64,000 bases of DNA from Lunularia cruciata (Eukaryota > Streptophyta > Marchantiopsida > Lunulariales > Lunulariaceae). Location: positions 40,253,473 through 40,317,472 of the forward strand of contig OX419758.1 in NCBI GenBank assembly GCA_948567375.1. Reading direction: 5' to 3'. The translations under genes were made by a program, and so were the position numbers. Positions 48,549 to 61,900 of the stretch are shown piece after piece (position 1 is the first letter of the stretch; each line of letters begins with the position of its first letter). A model generated the notes under the pieces. That model did no database searches and had not been told where the DNA came from. It was given only the letters and a program-made list of their open reading frames with translations.

Positions 48549-51089
48549 ATGGCACCGAGAAAGAGAAATGAGTTTCAGTTGAGAAATGTGGTGGTTTCGA
48601 CTATCAAACCAGAGAAGAAACTACCACATCCTGAGAAGTCCGATGTAGCGTTGTTTGATATGTATTTGGTTGACTTCATGTTGCCAATGCTGCTCTTGTA
48701 TAGACCAGATCAGAGCCGATTGAGTGCTTCGGATTTTGTAGCTCGTTTGAAGAAATCGTTGAGCACAGTGTTGGTTCCGTACTACCCTTTTGCTGGACGT
48801 TCGTGCAAGACTTATGATGCCAGGGTACGCGAGTTGCGGTTTAATGATGAAGGACTCCCATTCATAGAGGCGGAAATCGACGAGAAGATGGAGACGGTGG
48901 TGAATATTGATGACTTCCAACCGAATTCGATCTTGTCTGGGTATGAGTTTCTCAATTTGGATCCTGTTGCGTTCGATCAGATGGACGTAGAACAACCTCT
49001 TCCAGCCTGCTTCATTCAGGTAATCAAGCGAAATACTATTCAGTTCTTTTCCGCAGTCCTACAAGGTATAATCTGGAACGTATTCCTTTGAATTTACATA
49101 TGATCCACCGCAATGTCCAACTGCTTGTCCGCATGTCCTAGCAGAATTATTCGGGCCAATTTCATCTCTAAGGGACTGTACCTCATCATAGATTGTGTCA
49201 TCATCACCTGGAATCGGATTGAAATATTGTGTCCTTTCACTGAGGTTCATCACGTTGATTGCCCATGCAAAGAAGGTGTTTTTGTAGCTAGGACTTCTCA
49301 AGGTCCCGCAATTTAAGTTAAGGAGTCGGTTCAGACTCAGCGACTCAGTGATACTAATCCTTCAGATCGAGGTGGTTGAGGCTGATCGTGAGCCGCCTAG
49401 ATACAACAATTTTGAAGATCGGGACTTGGACCTCAGCTCCAACAGTATTTATTTCGGTATTGGAGATGATTAGTGTTAATAATCATCGGTAGACGTCCAG
49501 TCCTCATTGAGTCATGGTCCGGGTTGGACACTGTTCAATATTAGATATCGAGCTATCGCATAAACTCAAACTTTAATCGAAAGTTTAGTAGGACTCGCTA
49601 TGCCCCACAGCGAAGTGAATGGAGGTGTGTGTACACTCTCCGTTGAGAAATGTTCAATACTCGGTTCGGTCCCACGGGAATGCTACGATCAATCTTTATA
49701 TCAGGCTACACGGCTCTAAGTGAGTCACCTTGAACTTGTCAATTCCACTAACCGTCGTTCCTTGGCGGACTCCGAGCTCGAAACATTACTGATTCGGATC
49801 AGTGCTCCTTTGAGTTTGACGAGTGTTTAAATCAGGTGCTTGATCTGGAACTTGAGCATGATATTTTGGAGTACCATAATTCCTATCAAGAATGGGGTGA
49901 TGCCCGTTCCAAATTGCGATCTCTGTTAAGTCACTTAACTCTCTGGTATTTGACCGAGTTTCGTATAGCTACGGTTCATGTTCATAAACTGAGCTTGATC
50001 CTGAAATGACTGATGCAGGTTACGAAATTTAGTTGTGGAGGAATAGCAGTAACAGTTACTTTCAGTCACCAGTATGCTGACGGACAAGCTATGTTCCAGT
50101 TTCTGAAAGATTGGTCACAAACGGCACTGCAAGGTTATAGCTCCTGTGCTCCAATTCATGACCGGTCGTTGACGTACCCTTTCTCGAAATTGTTCGACCT
50201 CATGGCGCCTTCATCATCAAACGATCAGGAAAAACATTCAGAAAACGGAATCAAAGGTCGGGAAAGTGCAACTCCTTCAATCGATGACAAGCCTTCTCCC
50301 ACCGGAGAGCATGAGCATGCGCAATACGGCACAAAAGGGTTGCAAAATGCATATGTTGCCGGCTCACCGCCTGCAGAAACGGAATCCAAGGAAAAGAATG
50401 AGAAAGTTGACATGGGACCTGCGCTCCGGTTGCCTCTCAATCACGAGTGCTCTCGCAAAGTACTGCACGTGAAAAGAGAAAGCGTCGAAAAGCTCAAGAA
50501 GAAAGCAGTAGACAGCAACATGGACATAATCCCGACGACTTTGGACTGCATCAATTCCCACATCTGGCGAGGGATGAGCAATATACCATCATCTGTCGAC
50601 AACCGAACCCCGACGCTGTGTGGCATAGTTGTCGAAGGTCGCAAACGACTGCACAACCCTTCGATTCCCACGTCTTACAGTGGCAACGACTTTCTCCTCG
50701 TGTTCACTGACCCCATTAAGGGTCCGTCTCATGATCCTCTTATAGAAGCGAAGGAGATACATAACTTGGTCCGAAGTATCTCCCCTCAGTCTTGGATACC
50801 TCAGCTCGTTCGATCGCTCCAATTTGTAAGGAACGCAGGAGATTCTAAGGAGAGGACTTTCTTCATAACGTCATGGTACCGGTTCCCCATGTACGAGGCG
50901 GACTTCGGATGGGGGAAGCCTGTTCTTGCTACCTACAATAACATTAACGCATGTCCAACTGGAGGATACTTCGTTGTTCTGCCTCCTCGCCCCGATTCTG
51001 ATTACATCGCCACCATCATGGTTATTCTGCCGCCAGAGCCACTTCAAGCCCTTCTTGCTGACCCAGATTTTCGATCTTTCTTTCACTGA
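48549..51089 (+). CDS. BAHD-family acyltransferase, 513 aa
   Basis: BAHD enzymes move an acyl group from acyl-CoA to an alcohol or amine, usually in cytosolic specialised or phenolic/cutin metabolism (family knowledge); the substrate cannot be told here. Two exons, 48549-49019 and 50019-51089, with one 999-bp phase-0 GT-AG intron just before the active-site block, a position common in BAHD genes. Seen: 'LVPYYPFAGR' in the N-terminal half, catalytic HXXXDG as HQYAD-G (His174, Asp178), and the structural DFGWG motif (452-456) within 'FFITSWYRFPMYEADFGWGKP', close to the HCT-type wording. It is longer than the usual 430-460 aa because of a Ser/Glu/Lys-rich insert of about 65 residues (about 222-290). 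Start chosen at 'MAPRKRNEF'; an in-frame ATG at 48402 would add 49 basic residues. Confidence 0.9.
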
Positions 51090-52590
51090 CCGACACTGTC
51101 ATAGACTTCACCAGTTCTGTTATGGTGGGGAGGTCTTTCTGATAAATGAAACTGGTGAGATGCTTCATGATTAATACAGAATAATATGCAGTGGATCATA
51201 CGGTAGTCTGCAGATTTGGGACTGTTGATATTGCTCATACAGCCATGAGGATGTGCTACGGAAGTAGAAGTGCGTGACAGACTGTGGTCTCTGTATATTA
51301 TGCACAGCCATACGCAATAGGAGATGCAAATCATCAGTCCTAATCCGGTTTCATCTGATTAGGCGAACTAACGATAGTTTTATACGTGTAGCACCTTGGT
51401 TGACACGCATCTATGTGGTTCGATTCACCCAGTTCTAAGATCTGAATTTTCTGGCCAATTTCTTCCGTCAGGGTATGATATATGTTCATGCTTGCCAGTT
51501 CCTTTATACTCCACCTCCAAACTTCGCAGAATAGTTCTCCAAGAATTTTAAAGTTCTCTTTGTGCCGGTAGGTTGAGGGACTTATATGTGTCAGCATTGC
51601 CAACACGATATTCTTAGATTTCTGATTTCCTGTCACCTTGATGCACCGAAATTGGACACTTGAAATCTGATTCTTTGCAGATAAGACGGATTGATAGACT
51701 TGCCCAAATTCGCTTGCGGGAAAAGCGACGTTCAATTTCTACCCACCATCGTTCGTTACAATGTCTGAAACTCTCACACAAAGCAATGGCATGATTTCCT
51801 TGTGTAACTCAGCACAGTGGACTGAACGAGCATTTACCTAAACGGATCATGCAAAACCCTCACTAGAATAAGATCATGTGCTGAGTTCTGCAAGACCGAT
51901 GTTGTTGGCCTCGTAAGGTCAGGCTTCGTACACGACGTATCGTCAACTCCATTCCTCTCCTTACTCCCTCAGCGAGCAACTCCAGCTGCGTCTGAATATA
52001 CCCCAGACAATCACTCTATTTTCTGGTCATGATCAGATTCTCTGTCATTAATCCGGATAAACGTGATGCTAGATTGCAGACCTCGTATGAAAGAGGGATC
52101 GAGTTCAGTGTTTCCCTCTTTTCTCCTTCGAATCTGCAGCTGGTTCATCCAAGTAATCTGATCAGATTCACATGACGATGCTTACGTTCACCAATAAGAA
52201 AACTTGTCAAAGTAACAAACACTGTGCACTTATAGTCTTTTCTCTCACATGCAGTATTGTATAAACAGGACTCCACATCGCATTATAGCTCTGTAATGTG
52301 GCGGATCTACTCTAGCTCGCTATAGTGGATAGACTGGAATCGTCAGCTTGAAGTGATAAGTCATAATTTCGTTATCTAATTCTGTTATACACTAGTAGAT
52401 CGAGTGAGAGCTTAACTGGCAAGTCGATATTGTAGTTCGGGTTAGATCCTCTCTCCTTTTGGACATTAATTTACGCCCAAAATCTTGTCTACGTTGCTTT
52501 CCTTGTACCCAAGCTTCACAAAAGTATCATCTTAAAGTTGAGCTATCTTAATTCTTTCCACCATGTGGTTGAGCAATATCTTAATGCCAA
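51090..52590. other. BAHD 3' flank; unassigned minus-strand frame at 51340-51735
   Basis: The stretch holds one minus-strand frame of 131 codons ('MNVAFPASEFGQVYQSVL...') with no recognisable domain and no support for expression. The rest is broken in all frames. Probably 3'UTR and intergenic DNA. Confidence 0.35.
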
Positions 52591-52599
52591 GCTTTGGTA

Positions 52600-53850
52600 C
52601 CAAGTATATATAGGAGCAATAGAAAGAGTTACATGATTGCACTTCAATTTTTTCTTAATTTAATTAATTTCAAGGAAAATTTTATCCTCCATAAGATCAT
52701 TATTTAATATATAGATCCTCCTCTCTTGTCTCCACCATTATTCTTGAACCATCAAACTTAGCCACATGACATACTACTCCATTGAAAATAACATGTAGTC
52801 TGAGAATTTCAGTTTTATAAAAGGAGATAAATTTTTTAGTTCAGGCACATACAGCATATTACTTAATAGAGCTAATAGCACTCTTGCTCTTCTTCTCAAT
52901 GTAAGAATTGATACATACTTCACCAGCTCTAAGAATGTCTATTTTAGTATTATCTCTCAATGAGAGGTCTCTTCTTATAATTCACCAACCAAGGATTGAC
53001 CTTTCTCATGTGATAGCTTGCTCCAGATTAAGAAATCGAGTCATATTTAATGTCAGTGTCATCAACTTTAACTATAAATAATTCACTTTGCTCATTTGGT
53101 TGCTACTCCTTTGATTTTCTTGTAGTACCTGGAATTTGATTGGAGTCCTTTTTGTTGTTCCACCTCTTCTTATGAAGTTGTGCAATCTCAGAATTTGTCC
53201 TATTTAATTTCCAGCACTCCTTGGCAACATGTCCTGACTTTTACAATAACAGCGTATCATCTTCTCTTTGTGATTCTCTGATTTGGAAAGTCTATTATTC
53301 TCCATCCCCATGAATAAATAGAGTTTTCAGTGTAGAGAATTTGTTGTTGGTGCATAAAAAGGCCTCATCTTGATTCTGGGTTTAAGTCATATTAATTTTC
53401 ATCTCCTCATAGTGGAACTTTGAGCACACAATCTCTATTGAGAGCTTTCCATCGTGAGTTTCCAATATAAAGAAATTTACTATAACTTTCAGTACGAGTA
53501 TGCTAGAGTTTAATAAATGCCTTCCTCTCATCAACTTGAACTCCAACTCCATTGGAGTGAGGTCACGTAGGTTCACTTTGAATCTTTGCAGATAATTCTC
53601 CATAGTCTCTCCTTTCTTTAGTGCAATATTGTGATGTTCCTACTCCAACTTCATTTGCTTTACCAATTCTTGTGTCTCAAAATGATCTTCAATGGTATCC
53701 CACAGATCTTTTGATGTCTTTTCTCCAGTACACAACTCAAATTTGGATGAGGTAATAACCAATTGGAGAAGTGCTATATTATCTGTTTATATAAATGCTT
53801 TGATTTCTTTCTCCTTCTCTACATCGTCCATTGTTTTCTCACATGTAACT
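52600..53850 (-). mobile_element. Decayed Ty1/copia gag and protease start
   Basis: On the minus strand from about 53832: 'MDDVEKEKEIKAFI', then 'LWDTIEDHFETQELVKQMKLE', 'HHNIALKKGETMENYLQRFKVNLRDL' (UBN2-type copia gag; the open piece is 53603-53382). Next, after a frameshift, comes a knuckle 'CYCK...GHVAKECWKLNR' at about 53270-53210, and near 53045-53015 'SGASYHMRKVNPW', the copia protease motif D-S-G-A-S with the Asp lost. Further on, 'NMLYVPELKNLSPFIKL' matches the end of the protease region. Integrase and RT are absent. Stops and frameshifts throughout. Confidence 0.75.
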
Positions 53851-54239
53851 ATGGAGTGAAGATACCCTCTCTGAAAATGAATCTTCATAATAATCTTCCA
53901 CATCAAAATTAATAGCATTTTAACTTCTCAATTGCTTGGAATATATATGACCATAACCATTTGAAAAGCTAACAGAAATAAAATACAAAGGAAACTCATC
54001 AACTCACAAAACCCCTACTAAGAGCTTGCACACACGGGCCCTCAACACTCCCGAGAGCCTCCTGGGGTACATCTTTTCTCTCAACTTGTATATGGAGAAT
54101 GTTATTCATATATATAGTTACGGGAGTGTTCCTTCATCAGCACTCGGGGCCAATCTTCATCAACCTCTTACGATTGATTATTCACAAATTGGTTACGTCG
54201 GGCTGATTATTCACAGGTTACTGGTATTGACAGGGCCAC

Positions 54240-55900
54240 AAGCCACGCTGTGTCATTCTAGACAGAAGTTCGCGCTCCATATCAAGTATATTTGCAATTT
54301 GTCTTACTTGCAGTTGCGATGCAGTAAACTATCGTATGAAACGAAAAGTCCTCTTCGTGTGTTTCAATCTCATTTCTATGTCATTGACGTGCAGCAGAGG
54401 CAGGATCCTCCTGATATTTACCAATCAAGACACGGAAGTCTCCCCATATCGATGACCACATCATTACGTTGAGAGGGACACAGAATTTTAGAGACTTTGT
54501 GACCGATGCTGCACTCGCTTTTGAGTTCCTAAAGCATTCAAGCTTGGTGAAAACTTTGAGGCGGGTAGTCCAGCGTTTGATAGATGTAGGTCATGGTTCT
54601 GGATTATCTAAGATTTGCTTAACTGGGCATTCCTTAGGTGTCGCAGTATCTCAATTGGTTGTTTGAAAATTCGCTCTCAGAGAGGAAAAACCTATTATGC
54701 TGGAAATTCACCTTTTATATCCTCCCTTGTTTAATTTGAGAATCTTCGAGACGAAACTTATAACACCTAATTGGCATGCAGTGGATGACCTCCTTCGCAT
54801 ATCCAAGCTAAACACAACGAATACAGTTATCCTTGGTATAACGAGCTCCTCATTCCAACACTGTTGAGAACACGAAGCGAAGCGGCGATGACACGATGGT
54901 CCAGCTCTACAGAATACTATGAAGGAGTTCAAAGAATTGGGAGAGTGGTGTCCCAGTCTCTACATCAATCATAATGATTTCATCTGTAATATTCATGGAA
55001 GTTGTTTCCATCAAAGGCGGTTAAAGAATGTGGTTGAGGTACATGACAAGAATGTAAGTTACATAGGGGCAATTCGTGAACGTCTCCTGAAATCTGGGTC
55101 ATAATTTTCATATAATTCCGAATGCGATCACGTTTACATCAAGAACGAAGTGGAAGAGACCATTTTCAGCCCACAAGCTTATCAACTGGACCAAGATCAA
55201 GGAACCGGTGGAAAGGTCGACCCGGGAGTTACAGGGTGAAGGAGTTGAAGTGATTGATCACGACCATAGTGTGCAATACGAATCTGCAGCGATGTCTACA
55301 CAACTAACGACTCGTAAGCACATGGACGATCAGGAAAGCATTGACATGTACAATTTGACATGTATCATGGCGTTTGTTCCTGCAACATGCCCAACATGTT
55401 TCCAATGTCTATGATAATTATCCAAAACACTAACTAAGAGTATTTTTGCTCTGTTCTTCTCTGTATATTGCCTCTTTCAAGTCTTCTAGTTTTCATTTGT
55501 GCTATATGTCGGATTCTCGTCATATATATATGTTCTTAAGTCCAACACAAGAATAAGTCGACACCTCGATTCCGGAGAATGTCTTGGCCTTTGGTAGGTC
55601 TACATCTCCATGCATATCGAGAATGAATGGAAGCGTATCTGATCCAAGATTTTGCCAAGACATGAATCCACAAATCAAGACGGGGTCTGAATGATGCTTC
55701 TACACAAACATAAGCAACAAAATAAGATCTAGGATCTGCAGATTCAGGTTAACTAACCTGATGTGTTATCGAACACGCAGGATTGGAACCGGTACAAGCC
55801 AAAGGCTTATGGTGTAGCTGTGAGACCAGATGGTTGCAACTCTAATGTCTATCTGCATGGTTCCTCTATCATGCGACATTCAGTCCATCTACTGTAGGTG
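54240..55900 (+). pseudogene. Class 3 (alpha/beta-hydrolase) lipase-like gene, apparently broken
   Basis: At 54290-54430 'YLQLRCSKLSYETKSPLRVFQSHFYVIDVQQRQD' resembles the start of lipase class 3 domains. In a different frame 54448-54660 reads 'DDHIITLRGTQNFRDFVTDAALAFEFLK ... GLSKICLTGHSLGVAVSQLVV', with the nucleophile motif GHSLG intact, then a stop. The same frame then gives 'PNWHAVDDLLRISKL' (about 54770-54815), as in the region around the catalytic Asp. Further pieces are 54919-55101 ('EFKELGEWCPSLYINHNDFICN') and, after a good acceptor at 55781, 'DWNRYKPKAYGVAVRPDGCNSNVYLHGSS'. Either several introns or true frameshifts separate the pieces. I favour a pseudogene; exon limits are not resolved. 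Confidence 0.5.
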
Positions 55901-56591
55901 CCATCCATGGAACTGCTTGCTATTGATATTTAGTGGAGATCAGTAGCTATTTCTGTTCCTTTCGAAGAAAAGATATGTCAATCGAAAAGAATTTCACGGT
56001 GAATAAAGTTTCCAAACAACAACTCATGATCATGATCAGACTGGCTGATGAACTAAAGTACTACCAGCCGTGGTTACATTCGTTGAGGGAAATCAATTCA
56101 TATGTTTGACGTGGATCGGTAGGGTAAGGAACTTTCAAGATAATTGTCCACCGGAGATATCTCACTCTTCTCATAGATGTAATCAAAGCTGGACCTAGAC
56201 CAGCATGTGAATCTCCCTTTAGTCTTTATTTCAGCTTGGTTAAACAAGGCACAAACAAGTGCAAAAAGAAAGAGAGACGCAAGGCCCAATAGTCCAATTA
56301 GTCCAATACCACCAAAACTAGCAACAAATACCAGTAGGGCTCAAAAAGCACTCCAAGAACAAGCAGAAAAGAAACCCAAGAAGTGTATATCTACTCCTTA
56401 AATGTATGGTAGAGGTACTCCAATGGTATGTCCAGTAAGTGGTGAGGGAGTACCCTAGCCAAGCTTGGTGTCCCTATTACAACTGGATGACTATGAAGAC
56501 CCAACACCTAAGTGCATTGCAAAGTGACTAATACAGGTGTCTATAATAAGGTGTGATCATGGTTGGAAAGATAACCAATGCCCCTCTCCTT

Positions 56592-56641
56592 TGCAAAGAA
56601 CCTCATGTTGCATTCCTGCAAAGAACCTCATGTTGCATTCC
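56592..56641. repeat. Perfect 25-bp tandem duplication
   Basis: The 25-bp unit starting 'tgcaaagaacctcatgttgc' occurs at 56592-56616 and again directly at 56617-56641. Surrounding DNA (55.9-57.3 kb) has no recognised gene; the minus-strand frame 56913-56683 has no known domain. Confidence 0.9.
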
Positions 56642-57685
56642 TGAGGAGACCATCAAAATGGTGATGTAGGTGCCCAAACATCTCAATTGCTAGAGAGACA
56701 AAGGTATTCGATGTGAGAGGAGAGCCACGGTGCATAGTGGTCTTCCTTGCCCCTTAGGCAATGGTTGTTGCTGCTCACATGTACGCTTGCTTGTGTCAAG
56801 AACTCTGCCCATAGAGGGTTCACCACGGTCACATCATGAAAGGTGTTATGACCCACCGTGAAAGTAACTATATCTACTCGCACCGGATAGATAGGTGAGC
56901 CTCGCATATCCAACCATCACTCAATCTGAACTTGGGCCAGTGTAGCAAGTAAAATCAGAGCAACCATATCCTGAAGTGCGTCATGAACTCTAAACTCTTT
57001 CTCTAGTTCCAAATCAAAGGAGGACAAGTCCACTCAAGAAATTTTATTATAAGCTCCGCCATTAAAAGGAGTTGAGAGCTTCTAGTCCACTGATTTGGCG
57101 GCGCTGCTAGAATTTACTATGGACATTTTGGGGCCACCTGTTCCACTGCGTTCCCGCGCACGGTTATGGTGCATTTCGATCCTACTCTCTCTAGCCAACC
57201 TATAACCGAGCATGTATCATCTATCGGTCGGGTACCTAGTGGTGCGTAGAAATAGCGGTATAGGAGGTTTTCCATTCAGTCTGGCTGGGCCGAGGCCACA
57301 CTTAATACAAATGAGTATGCAATCAAACATAATTAGGTGCATAATCAAGCAATTTAATTATTTCTGGTTTGTCTCCGTGTTCTAAGATTTCATAATCAAA
57401 GTTTAAGTAAGAATTTCTAGGAATGGCTTTTGTCAATAATAAAATTCTTTTTCGTCTCCAATTGAATGCCACCGGATTCGGAGTCTCGCTGTTTTAAACT
57501 TAAGAACTGAATGCTAATAATACTTGTTGATGATCAAACATTGGACTTGATAGTATTATCTATGTTTGTTATATTGCTATCACTAAGTCTTCATTCTTTT
57601 TGATATTTATTAATCAAGAGGTCTTCAAGAGCCATTTATACCATTTTGTAAAATAGGAAAAATACATATTACTTGATCCATATCC

Positions 57686-57777
57686 AATAGATTGTATTCC
57701 ATCCTTGTACGGCTTGATGGGTGTTCTCATCCTTCGTGTTTCTTCACGATAGCCTTTCTCAAAAGAAATAGATTGTA
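57686..57777 (+). mobile_element. Second solo 3'-tail insertion of the REL element with target-site duplication
   Basis: About 57698-57756 matches the element tail ('ccttgtacggcttgatgggt', 'tctcatccttcgtg', 'acgatagcctt'). It is flanked by the exact 11-bp direct repeat 'aatagattgta' at 57686-57696 and 57767-57777, with looser similarity beyond. The insertion between the repeats is only about 70 bp and includes no ORF sequence. Confidence 0.8.
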
Positions 57778-57779
57778 AT

Positions 57780-60700
57780 TTGACTAGTACATACTCATAC
57801 TAAATCTCATTAGTTATGGCAATTGCTCCTCTCACCATCCACAATCCTTATATGAATAATATATTTACCTTCTATCTACTTATTCAGTATTTTCAATCCT
57901 TAGCAAAACATCAACTTATCTCGAATTTACGATGCTTCCTTTCAAATTGTGCAATTTGATAAAGCTAAAATAAATACACTTTCAATAAAGTGAATCAAAG
58001 TACACTTCACTCTCTTATTAGAATTATTATCACCTTTGACCCATATATTTATATTGGATTCTAGAATTACAAGTTATTTATATTCAAGATACATTATAAA
58101 ATTTTGATACAAAAAAAAATTAGTTGCAAATATAATAAAAAATTAATTTATATTGGATGCCAAAATTACAAGCTATTTATATTCAAGATACATTGTTAAA
58201 TTTTAATACAAAAAGACATTAGTCACAAATATAATAAAAATTATTTTAAACATTAGCTATATATGAGTGTTGTCTTGTTTATAAATATCAACCCTCTCTA
58301 TGCTAATACTTCTAAACAAGCACCATAAATTGAAATTTACTTGATAATTGATAAGCATAATTACCAAAAGTGAGTTCTTTACAAATAATTTAATATACAT
58401 GGTTTGATATTTCATGTAGATTTTCTTATATTTTCAACAGCACATAAAAGCTATTTCACTATGATTTAAAAGTTATATGGTTTATGGGATAAAAATACAG
58501 GAAGAATTAAAAACTCTATTAATGAAGTTTCAATAAGCCTTAATAACCAATAATTTTTTAATAATAAAGAGTTGTGAGAAAAAAGTAGAAAATATTTTTT
58601 CCTTCAATATTTCCACATGAATTATTTGATTATTTCAAAAATAATATAGTATGTCTCCTCACACTTAATAAGAAATTTTGAATAACAAAACAACCTGAAA
58701 AGCCAAAGGAGGTCAAATAACCAGTCCAGAATAAATTATAAATATTTTAAATGATCTATTCACTACAATAAAATTTCCAATTAATATTAAACAAGGTTAC
58801 TTGAACATAAGAACCAAAACAACATGTTATATCTCAACTACTTGAAAAATACATAACTTTATGATAATATTATATTACTGATATGTGGGATATAAAGGAT
58901 CATAAGAATATATTTAATCATGTTGATTTATTCTAAAAAGATGACTTATTCTTTCTTTCTAGACATGAATCTACCTCCAATAACTCTACATAGACCAACA
59001 AATGAATCAATGAATAAAAAATAAATTTAATAAATAAATCTAGAATAAAAAGTATCAATATATTAGAAAAATATAATAGAAAATATGGTGGTACATTAAG
59101 AGATAAATATAAACAAACCAAAAAAGTCTAATATGATTGAAAAAATGTTTAAAATTTTATAGTAGTCCAAGAGATATCTAAGTTTATCTCTCAACTAACT
59201 TGAACAAGTCCAACATGAAAGAAGTGTACTTCAATCAAAAGGAGATAGTTTGAGTCTATAAGACAGTTCTCTAAGATTTAATATCTTAAATGTCAACCAT
59301 CTTCCCACCTTCGCAAGTACTAAATAAATAACTATTTAGGAGGCATTATCTAAAAACCATTTTTTTAAATGAATACCCACAACAACAACTATATAGGTTA
59401 TCATTCTTAAAATGAATTAGCTGAATCACTAAAGGAAAAGTAGCATTAGTCAAGGCAGTTAAAGACAAAGTAATATTAGCAGAGCCATCAAAGGATATTT
59501 GATAAATCTTGTGTAGCTAGCATCCGGTTGAATCATATTTATATGATTTATCAGAAACATAATTTTATAATAGCTTTATTTTATCATTCAAGTACCTTTA
59601 ATTTTGCTCTAAAATTTGCAATAACTAGCATCTGCAAGGGTAATAGAGCTTCCAAAAGCATCTTGAGATTACTTTAGAGTCAATGAGACTTGGTAAGGGT
59701 CTTTAACTCTTAGCTAGCTTGATTATTGAAACAAAATTTAGAATCTCAACAAAATTACTAACCTTTAGGAACAAAGGATATATAGTCATGGACTATTTCT
59801 AGATAAGCGTGACATATCTAGAATCTAATTTTACATACATCTTCTTAAACTCTCCCACTACATCTGCTCTTGGAGTTTCCTCCTGTTAATTAAGGCATTT
59901 CTATGACAAGTATCTTTCTACTTCCAACAAATCATAATTAAATAGTACGCTTTATATCTTCTAAACCTCTTCCACTGCATATGCTTTTGAAATTTCTTAA
60001 TGTAAATTAAGGTATTACTATAACCCATATCTTTTCACTTTACCTTCATGATAGGAAAAAATTAAAGTGTATTTTTATTAGGTTTTAAATGATGAATATT
60101 GCATATATGCTTAAGAAATTTCTGCAAGTACGGAGAAATTGAAGTATATTTTTTATTAGGTTTTAAATTATGAATATTACATACATGCTTAAGAACTTTA
60201 TGCAAGTAGGGAGATAGCTCTTCTAGTGTAGTATATAACAGAAGGTTTCATCCCAATATTTCTTTGTCTTCATATATATTGCACATATGTATAGTTATGT
60301 ACCATAGACTTATTGTCCAAATGTAGCTTAATATATATATTGACTTGGAAGGAAATTGTCATACCTTGTATACCAAAGTTTGCAGGAGATATAATTCACA
60401 CAAAGAACAATACAAAGTAATGATAAAAGCATATAAGGTTCATAAAAATAAATAAATAATAATAATTAATATTTATCAAACAAAAAGAATCTAAAAATAA
60501 GCAAATATTTTCCAAATTAAGAGCTCATTCTGGAAAATTCTACAATTACAACCATTAATAAACATAATATTAGATTTATTTGATATAAAATAATCCATTC
60601 AACAATGTACTCAAATCTTAAGATATAGAGTGTTTGATGAATGCATAGAATCTCAAAGTGCATAGAATAGAGTTTTGAAGGATTTACCTTATGTCAATAA

Positions 60701-61900
60701 AATATTTAACTTTAAAAGCGTAAGAAAATAGACTCTATAAGAAGATCCACAAACCATTTATATGATTTACTCCAATAGCCACATCAAATTACAAGCCACC
60801 GAACAATATATAGTTTTTCTTAACTAGATAAGATACAAAGCCGTGCAACAATACTTCACTCTCAACGAAAAGGTTATTTAGAATCGTCTACCATGAGAAT
60901 CAAACTACATTCAAGTCAATACCAAGAAGAAGAAGAGGGGATATTACAGCTTTAGGAGTTATAAGTTATTCTTATAAAAGTAAATTCTATTTTAAGAAGA
61001 AAAAGAAGTGGGCATATAGCTTACAAGCACTTGTAAGCTATACAACCTAGGAAAATAGAGAAGAAAGAAATGACTACCACACGGATACAAAGAAGCACAT
61101 CTATAAAGCTGTATTATATATTGCGTAATATTGAAAGCTTCTTATTATATAGCAATAAAGCTACACTTAGTGTAGAGATGGTTATTTTTTGTTATAGTGG
61201 AGAGCATGCTTGATGATGATGCTCAAACTCCCTAGACAGAGTTTGATCATTTTGTTAAGCATATCAACTCATAACAGCAAATCATATGGTATATCTTTCA
61301 AGAAGAAACTGAAATGTTAAAAATATAAGTGACATCATACATACACGTGAGAGTAATTTGTGCGAGTCTAAAAATTCTTTCTAAATTCCATGAAGACGAT
61401 CAGCCTCAATTGTAACGTCAACACTCTCAATACGGAGAGCTAAAAGAAAACCTACACTCATCAAGAGTACAAAGGGAAACTAACAGCTCTCAATCAAAGG
61501 AATATGGCTGAATATAGCTAAAAATATAGTTTATGTAATTTTATTTTAAATATATCCATTAATACAAATAGATAGGATTCTAAAATATTATCATTATATA
61601 TTGAATCAAATAACTAAGAACATTATCAGAATTGGAAAAAAAAGGATATGATTAGATATCCATAAGTGAACACATGTGTTACATGATCTCACGTTGATGA
61701 CGTAAATAAGTTGGTCTGTACTTTCACTAGAAACGATAAAACAATGTAAAGATATTTCAAGCTTCGATATGCTTTTAATGACTCGTCTTAAGAGAAATTG
61801 GAGACTGTCAAGCTTCAAAATATCATTTCGATAACAAGCGTATGCTTATCGTCCCTTAAAGAATTACGCCATTTACGTGCATACTGCAGTTGAATTTCTC
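57780..61900. repeat. AT-rich stretch with several diverged tandem duplications
   Basis: No gene was recognised. Tandem duplications: about 58048-58144 and 58145-58240 (period about 97 bp, 'tttatattcaagatacatt'); 60060-60135 and 60137-60214 (period about 77 bp, 'ttattaggttttaaat'); and loosely 59839-59957 versus 59958-60060 ('cttctaaa', 'ccacta/ccactg', 'ttaaggtatt/ttaaggcatt'). A GA-rich tract with 'agaagaagaagagg' lies at 60928-60945. Composition and repeats suggest old, unclassified transposon remains. Confidence 0.5.

Noticed and set aside
51340..51735. 131-codon minus-strand frame after the BAHD gene
   Set aside because: No recognisable domain, no splice or promoter context, and it overlaps the likely 3' flank of the BAHD gene; kept only as part of an unassigned stretch.
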